Assembly: GCA_020466095.1 (NCBI GenBank)
Contig: CM035808.1
Coordinates: 36,225,502-36,289,501 of the forward strand
Length of the DNA: 64,000 nt
Origin: Chlorops oryzae
Taxonomy: Eukaryota; Arthropoda; Insecta; Diptera; Chloropidae
Direction of reading: 5' to 3'
Positions within the stretch are counted from its first letter, which is position 1. Each line of letters opens with the position of its first letter. Position numbers and translations under genes: made by a program. This document shows positions 25,801 to 37,800 of this stretch, one piece after another. The notes under the pieces are model-generated. The model did not search any database. It had not been told where the DNA came from and saw nothing but the letters and a program-made list of their open reading frames with translations.

Positions 25801-28800
25801 AAATCGATAAATAATACAAACTTACCCACCCTCTTGCCACATCACGTCGTGAAAAGTCTTCAGAAATTATGCGAGTCTTATTTGTCCCATTTTACAAAGC
25901 AAATGAGAATTATAGGCGTCATGCTAAACTGCGTATACTATGGTTACCACTGTCGTTTTCAATTTTAGTTTAGTAGTATAACTTGTTGTTTTTAGTAGTT
26001 TTTTGGCATATTTTGTAGTACTTTTATGATATGGGAATTTCCATTCATGTCGAACGGGACAATCGTACGCATTTAAACTAGAAAAAAGTCAAAATATAAC
26101 GGTTTTTCATTTTGACGAGTGGCTTAACTTATAGATCTTTATTAGCCGTATAATTGGTGCCAAGGTTGATTTTGGCCAGATTTCAGTTTTCAAAATAATT
26201 GTAGAAAAGCAAGGCATTCGCACGGGACAAAAACAGAAGTTTTTTTCGGGGGCAACAATTCAAATGCCGATTTCAGCGAAACCTGACGCAATATTTTGAT
26301 AGGATAAATTTTAGAATGTGGGGCATAGATATCCCTTAAAACTGGCTTTGATTTTACTCAAATCCGATTTATACTTTCTTTTAAATTTAGTTTTAATCTC
26401 GGTCGCATGGGACATGTCGCACGGGACATTTTTTTCCAGAGTGATATTTTTGCTTTTTTGTTGCTCTTTTTACGAAATTATACATAAATAACATGAGCAA
26501 AAATTTTTTTAAATTAAAAAAGAAAAATTCAATGTATTTATTGAGGTGTTTTGTACCATTTAATACAATAATAAAAAAAAATTAAGTGGAAGTGTTATCA
26601 GGAATAACAGAAACAGTTTGTTTTTCCGAATAAGCAGTTCTTGCTGCTTTTATATATACACCATCGGAACAAAAGAAGTGCAACTGGGATATCCCTGGAA
26701 TGCTTCTTACTTCGCGCCATTTTTCGTCAAAATTGTAGGACATTTCTTGCTTTTTGATTTCATCGGATGGCATATAATATATTTGAATCCCATTTATGCT
26801 TTGTTGTGCACATTGATAAAAAGAAAATGCATCGGGTATAACAACATTTTTAGATTTTGTTATCTGCCAGACTTTCCTTTTAATTACTGCTCCGACTCCA
26901 TCGACGGCTCCCTTTCCATGTGAGCTTGCAAAAAAATTCCATTCTACTGAGGAACATCCTATTTGTTTAATAAAATCATTTATTAATAATTTTTTTTTAA
27001 TTTCATACTTATGATGTCGCACGGGACAAACTTTAAGTGTTGATTACGATCTCGAATCTTCTGATTTTGCTGCGATTTTTTAAATGTTTTAATTGTATAC
27101 TAAGTCGCTGTTTGGAATCAAAATTTGGTGAGCCTACTTCAACTACTTTCGATGCTATGATAACAAGTGTTGTTTTTTCATGTCGCACGGGACATCGAAA
27201 AAATGCAATAATGAAAATGAAAAATGTACCGTTATTTTCGATTGCATAGTTTCCTATGCATTCTTTTTTGACTCTTTGTACCCCTAGAAAGAATTATGAG
27301 GCAAAAAATCAATGCATAATGTCTCCATTTATGAAATTTTATCAAAACTAAACATGCAGTAAAATCTCTAATTAAGAAAATTTTCATTTGCTCGACTTTG
27401 CATTCGAATATCTCGAAATGGGATATGAATAAAGGTAAAGTGTTTTTAAATTAGTTAAATATGATTGCTTCCTTATAAAAATATGGTAAAACAAAATGGT
27501 TTCAAGAACTTTTAGTTTTTTTGTGCAGGTGGACCTTTCGGTGGAAATGCCCATATCAATAAATATGGGTGGGAAATATAATTGTTTAACGATGTTTTAT
27601 TTTCTTTCTTCGAAACAAACTATTATGTATATTTTAAACAATAAAAAATTTGAATTTTTCATATTAACAGTGTTTCCCACACGGAATATGAATGGTGCTA
27701 ATGCCTCGTAAGTTTTACAGAATTTAAAAAAATTTAAAGAAATTTTATAGCGGTCTCTTTTCGTTTTTTTGAGAAAATATGTTTGACGGATACTTGTTTT
27801 CAATTATATAGATTTTTATTTTTCCAAAACTGTAGTAATATTTGTATTTTTGTAGTGAAGTAGTATGGGTGATGAAATTGTAGTAATATACTACAATTGT
27901 AGTACTTCCGACAGCACTGATGGTTACAACTCTTTGCGGACGATATGATAATAAATGGAGAGTCAAATGTGGAAGTTAAAATAAACAATGAAAGTATTGA
28001 AAGAGTAAGCGAAATGAAGTATTTGGGTGTAATGATCGATGAAAAGCTTAAATTTGACGTGCACATGGACTATGTATGTAAAAAAAAATAGCAAAAAAAT
28101 TGGTCTTTTTTAGGAGAATAAGAGCAAAAATTTCATTGGGGAGTGCAATAAAAATATACAATACGATGATAAAGCCACACTTTGAATATTGCTCCACAAT
28201 AATCTTTCTGGGTTCAAGTCAAATGATGGAGAGGATAGAAAAATTACAAAATAGAGGCATGAGAACAATTTTGAAGTGTAATAGGTTAGAGCCTATCAGA
28301 AATATGCTTAGGGCATTGAAATGGTTATCAGTTAAGCAAAGAGTGATAAAAAATGTATTAATATTTATTTTTAAAATGAAACATAACCAACTACGAAACT
28401 ACCTTAGAATGCAATTGAATTATTGTATCAGAGTCACAGCTATACAACTTGAAAAACAACACGGATTTTAGGACGCAGAGGGTAGCAACTAATAGTGCGC
28501 AAAACAGTTTAATGTATAAGGTGTTAAATTTATTTAATACTCTTCCATATAGATTAAAATGTGAAACAAACATTGTTAATTTTAAAAGAAATGTGATAGC
28601 ATTTGTAAGAAATGAATATGATTAACGAAATTTTGTAAAAAGCACGCAAATGTAAAAGCAAATTTATATTGTAAAATGATTTAAAAATAGCAAAACAAGC
28701 TAAATAAAGATACATACATACATACATACCCGATAGGAATTTCAACTAATTTTAAACTAATTTAAAATTAGTTGATTCTCAGTGACAGCTAGTTGTACTT

Positions 28801-31800
28801 CTGACCTTTTTGTATGGAGCGAACTAAGCTTGTTAGCATTACGGTGTCCTACGAATAAGTCAATTGTCCAGTTCTGCATATCTTTTCAATCAGTTGAAAA
28901 TTATTTTATTTCAAATTGCATTAAAAAAAATTACATTAAAAATCAAAGTAGTATTTCTTCTTCTTCTTTTTCTTCCTCATTTTAGTCACAAACTGACTGT
29001 TGACTGCATATAATTTCAGTTAGTTTTAGAACAGTTTGTTTTCCAACTGATTGAAAAACTAACTTTTTTATTGAACTAACTGTCTTCGTTCCCACAGGGT
29101 ACATACATACATACATACATACAACTTGCAGTGTTGTAATGTACCTAGGTACAAGTACCTAGGTCCCGTACCTAGGTACAACTTTCAGTACCTTGTACCT
29201 GTACCTAGTTACTTTTTAAAATTGTACCTAGTACCTGTACCTTTGTACCTTTTTCATCGAAAAAGGTACTTTAAAAAGGTACTTTTCTAAGTCGCGATTT
29301 CCACGAATAAATAATTATTAGCAAAATTTTTTTGATATATGTTTAGAAATTTGTTTAAAAAATTTCAGAATCGGTGTTTTTCGCTCATAATACGATTTGA
29401 TGTTTATTTTTGCTTTGAGACGTCGAAAAAAACGTCCGTGGAAGAATTTGCCTAATAAATATTTTTACGTGGAAACGCGTTCGCAAAGAGCAAATGAATG
29501 ATTTCTTAAGCTTTTAATATGTAGAGTTTTTGATTTCCGAACAAACTGAAGAGAGACCCTAAAAGCATAGTTTCAAGTTCACATGTGAAAAAAAAATCGA
29601 AATCTTTAAAACGGATTTTCGCCATTATTATTCAATGCTTAATGCATTTTGCAACACAAAAACGATTGTCGTAGCGTAAGGAACGCACACAATAACAAAT
29701 TCTCAGCTCCTACCTTGGCCAATATTGACCGTCAATTCTCACTTTATAGGAGAGAGGAAGTGCGGGGAGGTAGAGAAAAACTTAGCGCTCAATTCAACAA
29801 CATCGCGGTTAAACACTTAATGGAAGAAGGGAATTTTAAATTATATTAAATTAAATATGGCTCTTAACTAATGATTATATATACTTTTATAATAATAATA
29901 TTGCCTTCTTCGGCTCCTGTGGAAAGGCTTTTCAGCACAGCGGGTCAAATTTGTACGCCAAGGCGAAACAGGCTTAGCGACGATTTATTCGAAACTTTGT
30001 TGATGTTACGAGAAACCGAAAAATAGTTCGATGCACTCAAAAATGACTTAAAAACATTTAAAATAAAATAAAATTGTTCATACTTTTTATTCATATATTC
30101 TATATATTAAATAAAAGAATAAAAAAAAATCTTCAATTAAAAATTTAAATCAAAGATTAAACAAAAAAAAAAAAAAACAGGAACTGCCTTTAAAACTCTT
30201 CTGAAAATTGCCTTATATGCTTTCCGAGCGTACAACGAAATGAAAACGTTAAAACTAAAATTGTTTCTTAACAAAAAAGCTTATTTAAATTTTATTTTAA
30301 CAGCTTTATGCGTGCGACACACGTAGATCGAAATAGCACAATTTCAGAAAATATTATATCAGAACAAATTTGACATATGAAATTGAGGCAATTTGAATTT
30401 TGTTCTGAAATTGCGTAACTAAGATTACGTTTGTCTGGCTCATATCGAATTCGGCACAAAATTCTGCAGTTTAATTATACTAAGTGAATTTTGAAAAGTA
30501 CCTTTTTTGTACCTGTACCTTGTACCTAGTTACTTTTAATTTTGTGTACCTGCACCTGGAACTAGTTCCTTTTTTTTGGAAGGAACTGTACCTGTACCTA
30601 GGTACAAAAAAAAAGGAACTGTTACAACACTGACAACTTGTAACTTAGTTACAAGCTATAAAAAATTTAGTAAGAAACTCTTTAAAATTCGGCTCCTTGT
30701 ATAGTCCCACGTGCTTTAAATTCAGGACGGATACTTTTGCACAACATCTTATTAAATTTCAAGTGTTTACTATAGGACAATCATTCATTTTTAAATTTAT
30801 AACTTAAAATGGTAGATATTTAAAGGTTTAACAGCTCAAACATGCTTGAGTCGAACCAACAGCAATTTAAAAAAAATTTTTAAATATGTATATCTTCCGA
30901 TAGTACTATCGATAGTTCAGACTATCAACTGTTGAGACTATCGATGGCCGCAACTATTTAGTATTTGGTACTATTGGTCCAAAGTCTTTCTTATCTTAAA
31001 TAAGACATAAGCATACTCTTTAAAATCGGGTGTAAATGGGTTATTCGTCGTCATTACTTGTATCAGCGATAGTGCCCCGATTAGCTCATTTTTTGAAAAA
31101 CTGAACGAGGTTAAAATTTATTCGTAACGCCAATGAATTCTCTCTTAGGAATCGTTTATCACAATCTGTACTATTCTGACGAGATGCAGTGTATTAAAAA
31201 CCACTGTGCGATGTTCCATCCAACGAGTCACGCAATTGTGACATCACTGTACGTTTTTATAATGGAATGAAATGACAAAATATTGATGAAAATATGAATG
31301 AAATTTTGACAAAAGAACTTTTTCGTTGATGTTATCTCAACAATGAATGGAACAGCGTTGCCAGACGTCAAGCATTTCACGAGACGTTCCGCTTTTTGGC
31401 CACAAAATAGAAAGTCCCGCCGTTGCATAAAAAATCGCGATTTTCTTCAAAAGTTTCGAAAGTACTCCTTTCCCATTTTTACTCATCCTTGTAGCGAATA
31501 AAGAAAAATATCTACTTACTTATAAAAAAAACCGATAAAAATCACGGAAAGCATGAAATAGAGTCATTACATTCGAATAATTTGGTAGAGGGAATGAGGT
31601 TTTTGGAGTAATTCTTCATATTTTCCTCAAGAAAATATATATATTAAAGTTTCTCCCGCAATTTTTGGTCAATTTTTGAAAATAATTCCACGTTGCAAGA
31701 AAAATAATAATCTGGCAATGCTGGTATACAGACAAAACTGCAATTAATTAATGATATTTATGTGTGCAGTTAATAGCGCTCATAGATTCTGGTCGTCGCG

Positions 31801-34800
31801 AAGACTTTTCTACATTTCATTATTATTTTTTGTTTGTTTTCAAATGCATGTCACAAAAAATATTCGGCTATGCACATATGTATGTATATATTTTGAAAGT
31901 TATTTGCTGTCGAAATATATAGAATATATACATACATATATACATATATAGGCTACAGTCGCTTTGGCGTCTTTTGTCTTGCCGCGTTAAAAAAACAACC
32001 CAGAGAACTGCCGCGCGGCTATAATTAGCCGAACAGCAGTGCATATTAAATTGTTGATGCTGTACGTTCTTTCAAATTGACATGTACATATGTATGTGCA
32101 CATGAGTATGTATGCTTGTATATTGGTGCATACATAAGCCGTAGTATATAATGTTTATACATACCTGTGGGTCGTTAATTTGCCATAAACCTCACTCATG
32201 CTCTCGTGTTTACTTCTTACTTTATGACCTTGCAGCTGCTGAGGGTTGAAATGTGTACTCAACAACGAATGCCGTTAGAGAGGGATTCCTGAATTGCTTG
32301 TCAATCAAATTTGTTCTTTTTCTTTGAAATATGAAATATACCTACAAAGAAAAAATCTCAAATATATTAGTGGTATTCAAGCAACTGTGGAAATTGAAGT
32401 GTGCAAATTTTGCACCAGCAAATTTTTCCCTTTTGTATGGACGACCTTGCGAAGAACGAGTGCAAAACTTGTGCGATAACATGGCGCAAATTTTGACCAT
32501 CAAAATCGATGTGCAATATTTGCCCGGCCGCGGAATTTTTTTTCTATACAAACAAATTTGCACAAACGCAAAATTTGCGAGGTTGCAAAAATTCCACACC
32601 TACTTGAATCCCACTATTATTTTCAAATATCTCTTAAGTCCAGTATTCCCCGGATATAAGCAAAATGCACGAAAAATAGTGCTTATAAAGCCCCGCTCTT
32701 GTATGACAATTTTAGGTAAACGACACAAATTCGCGTGCATATAAGCGGGGAATGCTTCTATCCCGGGTCCATATATCCAGGGAATACTGTATTTAGTAAT
32801 AAGTTTAAGAAATATTAGGTATTTTAGAATTGAGAAAACTCATTTTTGAAGACATTTTTTATTGTGGTTTTTCGAGATAAACTAACAAAGGAGCTACACT
32901 ATCTTTCCTCTCGACATTTCTAAAATGGTCTAATCATTTTTTGAATACATTAATTTTTTTATTTTTCCAAAAGGGATTGAAACGATTGTTTTATTTTCAT
33001 TTTTTGATAATTTTCAAAATAAGAAGCGGGCATTTTCTTATGATGCAATTCAGGCTTAGTCAGCAATACAAGCCACCCGCAAGTGTTCTTATCGGGGCTC
33101 AAAAAATTATCTTCTTGAATTATTTCTGTATTTCTTCATGCGTTCATGAGTCTTAGAAGGAAAATGAAAGTGGTTTGTTATCTTTTCATTCATATTTGTT
33201 AAATGTGATTTAAACATATTCAAATGAAAATATTTCTAAATATAAGTATATGCTTGAATGATTCAATTCAGACAGCCAACTTTATCGGGTCAAAGATTTT
33301 CATATGTCCGGTTAACTTAGCGTAACATATCTGAGCGACGATATTTTTGAGACCTTGTTTTGAGAGTATCATTTTGCCATTTTAATTGGTAGACATCTCG
33401 CAGCCGTTTCCAATCGAATGATCTTTCTAATTGCACACAGACAATCCGTTTTATTTTCTTTCTTTTTTCTTTTTTATCCAAAAATTTTATGATGTAAAAC
33501 ATTTATTGACTAATTAAAAACGTTTTCGGTTTTATGGATTTGACAATGAGCTACAAAATAGTTCGTGTGTGATTGTTAGGAAAAATATTCTCAAGGGCAA
33601 AGGTCTTCAAAAGCCAAAAATATGCTAATATCTCTTCTTAAAAAATGATGAATTTTTATTGAGGTCTGATTCTCAAGGATTCTATACGTTTAAATTGAGG
33701 TACATACTTAATATGTCTTACTCTCCAATCAATTGAGTCTTCAAACTCTATTTTGACTCCTTCATTGAACTATGAAAAAAATATTTAAAAAAATATATTA
33801 AAATATATTAAAAAAAATATATTTAAAAAATCGTAAAGCTGAAAAATTTTAACTTTGTTGATTTCCCTTCCTAAAAAGTCCTTTTACCGGATTCAATTAA
33901 ATTGCTATCCTATTGATCGACCATACATAAAAAAAATAGAAAAGCCTAAAACGAGGACGAATCCCAAAAACACCTGTTTCCATTCCCATCTAATTCATAT
34001 CGCAAATTGGGTCAATTAGTGATGCGAATCGAATGTCCAAAGCTTGTTATGGACGCCGCGAGAAAAACGTGCCCACGAATCGTGTACATATTTGCACAGA
34101 TTTCCAAATAAATTGCGGACTACAAGCACGAAACACATCAGCGCAAAGTGATTTTTCTCCTTCCTTTTTCTTTTCTTTTATTTTCTTTTCTATTTGTTTT
34201 CTTTTTGCATAAAGTTTAACTATAAATGGCGCAGCTAGCGACACTACAACTACCCCCACATCAGGCAAACAACAGCTCCAATGTCTTGCTATCGAACCCC
34301 CTACCACGTTTCGCCTATGCTAGTGGATTTGATGATTGTGTGTCACTGTCATCAAATTGGTTCTAATGATGGACTCGACGATTTGACACATAAATAATTG
34401 TGACTAAATGTAGTGTAGAAGTGTAGAAGTCCGGCAATATCCGAAGAAGTGGGAGATTTTTACACTGTGGAAAATCCTCGGCAGCGAAGCTTGACGATGA
34501 ACAAAAAAAAAAAAACTTTAGTGCGCCCAATATAAGAAAGTAAAGCCAGTAGCTGCTTTTAAATCGGGGACGTGAACCGGGTGGAAAATTTGCCTGGTTC
34601 GGTTCAGCGGTTCGAACCGTGTTTGATCTTTTGGATTGGTTCGTAAAACCGGTTTTTCTACTTCTTGAACCGGGGTTTCGGTTCAGTTCGGTTCACCGGT
34701 TCGGGAATTCTTCAAACTGAAAATATTTTTTAATACGTGTTCCCACTTCTAACGCATTTTTTTTACAATTTAGGGTTCAAATTTGCACATTAAAATGTTA

Positions 34801-37800
34801 GTGGTGGTTACCTTACTCATATTAGAGATGGTATCGATACTAAATTCATAAGAATATCGACTTAGATTTTTATATTTTTGGCCTATTGGAGAGACCACTG
34901 TGCATGGTTACAGGCAAAAATGAAACGCTGAACCTTTACAAAAAGGGGTTCGCTTTTTGGTTCGGTTCAAACATATCTAAAATATCATATCTTCGGTTCG
35001 GTTATTGGCTCGGTTCATCAGCATATAAAAGCGGGTGTTCCGGTTCAAAATCGCTTCACGTCCCTGGTTTTTTAGTCGAACTGGGAATATTTTTTTCAAC
35101 AACGGGTAGTTCTAGTGGGTAAGCCTAATTCGACTACGCAGATTCCAATGCGGCTAGTCGTCCGAAGTAAGTGGCCGTTTTCGAGATATCGGGTCCTGAA
35201 CCCAGGAACAAAAAAAATATATATATAAAGAACTTCGTTCTAAAAATATTTTAACTTTTTTTATATGTAAATAAACAAAAATACATAAAATAGAAAGATA
35301 TTCGGCAAAAACCTTACGTATTTAACCCATTAAAGCCCAGTGATATCGTTCTAGAACACTGATTTTCTAGAAACCCATTGAAAACCATTAAATTCAGATA
35401 TAAATAAAATACAAAAATTGAATGTTTTTATTTTGATGTGTGGGCGTTAATGAGTTAATCGATCTTTTGATGATTTTCATCATGTTTTAAAAATTTTGTG
35501 TTTTTCTCGACTTTTCAAATATTTTCGATTTTTAAACCCTTCTTAAAAATATTCTTAACGGACAAATTTCAGTTTTGCTTTTTTTTTTATCTAAAAATGG
35601 CGTACGGGGCTGTCCATTAATTACGTAAGATATTTATTACTGTTTTCACATTCGCGTCTTAAGTCTTTGCTCTATCTCTCTCGCTTTTTAAAACAGAACT
35701 GTCTGCTCAAAGACTAAAGATGTGAACGAGTAAAATAAAAATGAAATATAAAAAGATAAAAAATAAATGTAAAAAGCAAAATATAAATAGAGTTGCAACG
35801 GATATCCGGCCTAGCAGCCCTCCGGATACACAATCCGTTGCAGCACTAATGTATATGCACTAGGGTGATGACTTTTAGTGTTTTTTCTCCAAAAAAATTT
35901 CCTGTATTATAGTACGGTGAACTTTTATTAAAGATGCCATAAAACACTAATTTTAAGGTTATTTGATAAAAAAAATGCCACGCACCAAGTCATTTTAAAA
36001 ATTTAATTTTTTATTTTTTTCCAAATTTTTGAAGTTAATGTAAGCAGAGTGGCTCCTAGAGGGGTCAAATCTAAGATCAACTCCCATTATTTTTGTACTC
36101 CCAATAAATTCTCCAAACAAACCTTCCCCCTATCTCCACTCCTTAAGGGGGCTCCCATACAAAAGTAATTTTTTTTAAGGAATTTTCCCCCCACTGTCCT
36201 AACTAGCCCCAGAGTGCCCCTAGAGGAGTCAAATGTTTGACCGACCCCCATTAACTTTGTCTCCCTAACATTTTTTTGCAACATACTGACCCCCTATCTC
36301 CCCTCCTTAGGGGGTCACCCATACAAAATTACCTTAATTTTATCACAATTTCATAAAAAATGGCTATCACCACAGTCAAACCCCTCCTAGGGAGATGATA
36401 TATATGACCGACCCCCATTATTTTTTTACCCCAAGTATTTTCTTCAAACATACCCACCCTCTATCTCCCCTCCTTAGGGGGGTCCCCATACAAAAATAGG
36501 CTTAAATTAAAGAAAAATGCCTCACGAACTTCAAATCTATAATATAGATGCCGTAGGAACAAGACCGAGCATGTTCAGTATGCATATTCGAAAAATTTAC
36601 AAAATTACCTTTTAAACGAGCCTAATATGAAGAATATTGGATTCGTTATTGGTATGTTTTAATAATATGTTATAATTATTACCTTTTTTTTTTATAACTG
36701 AATTTTGGGTTCCATCCCCTAACTGGCCAAATAATGACCCTAGTAGAAAAAATAAATTTTCGATTCAAATGCCGCAAACCTCAATATATGACGAGTTCTT
36801 TGAGACTATAACCATTAATATCGGTTAGTGGTTTCTATTCATAAAATTAATTCAAAACAAATATTTTGAAACGCATTATTCACTGTTTTCACGTTCGTGT
36901 CTTGAGTCTTTGCATGCATACAGACCGAGAGAGATTTGTTTGGAGAAATTATTGGGAGTAAAAAAATAATGGGAGTTGGTCTTACATTTGACCCCTCTAG
37001 GAGCCACTCTGCTTACATTAACTTCAAAAATTTCGAAAAAAATCAAAAATTAAATTTTTCAAATGACTTGGTGCGTGACATTTTTTTTTACCAAATAACC
37101 TTAAAATTAGTATTTTATGAAGTCTTTAATAAAAGTTCATGTACTATGATACAGGAAAAGAGTTTCAAAAAAAGTCATCACCCTAATATGCACAAAATAT
37201 TTGAAAATCCATCATTATTATGAAAATTTGAATTTTGACGAACAATTTTTCTCAGTGTCACACTGTCTTTCTTAGTGTAACATTGCTTTTTAAAACGGTC
37301 TAGCCTAAGCGCCTTTTTTTTGTGATTTCCGCACAAAGTCAACATCATAAAGAGGAATATGTTGATGATGATTCTAACCTTGCAATCGTTCAGTAGACGC
37401 CATCATCGTTGTACTCGTTGTCACTGTCGAACATCATTATTATTATCATCATCATCACCATCACCATCATCATCGTCGGCAATATCCGTTCAAGCGCGCG
37501 TTCACGCAGAATATAAATTTTCTTCCACACGGATTTTCGCCACTGTGCCTGCCATCAATGAAACTCGCTGAGAAGCAGCGCGTCGTCCCGTTCTTAAATC
37601 AGTTGACCATCAGCCATCACTGGCAGCGGACACGCGCTATTCCAAGCGAATTTTTTGAACTCGAAAACATTTTCAACTCATTCTCGCGCGTGTGACTCCC
37701 GTGCCACAGAAATGAGTGAGCGCCTACTTAAAAATAAATAAATATTCAAAAAGCAACAAAAAAAAATCAATTTTTTTTTGTCAACCGGCGAATCCATCAA

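Noticed and set aside
32331..32744. 137-codon plus-strand frame and 85-codon minus-strand frame
   Set aside because: They overlap a MITE with inverted arms; the repeat explains openness on both strands.
34226..34366. 46-codon frame [18 protein letters not shown]...
   Set aside because: No homology recognised and no support from splice sites; too short to call.
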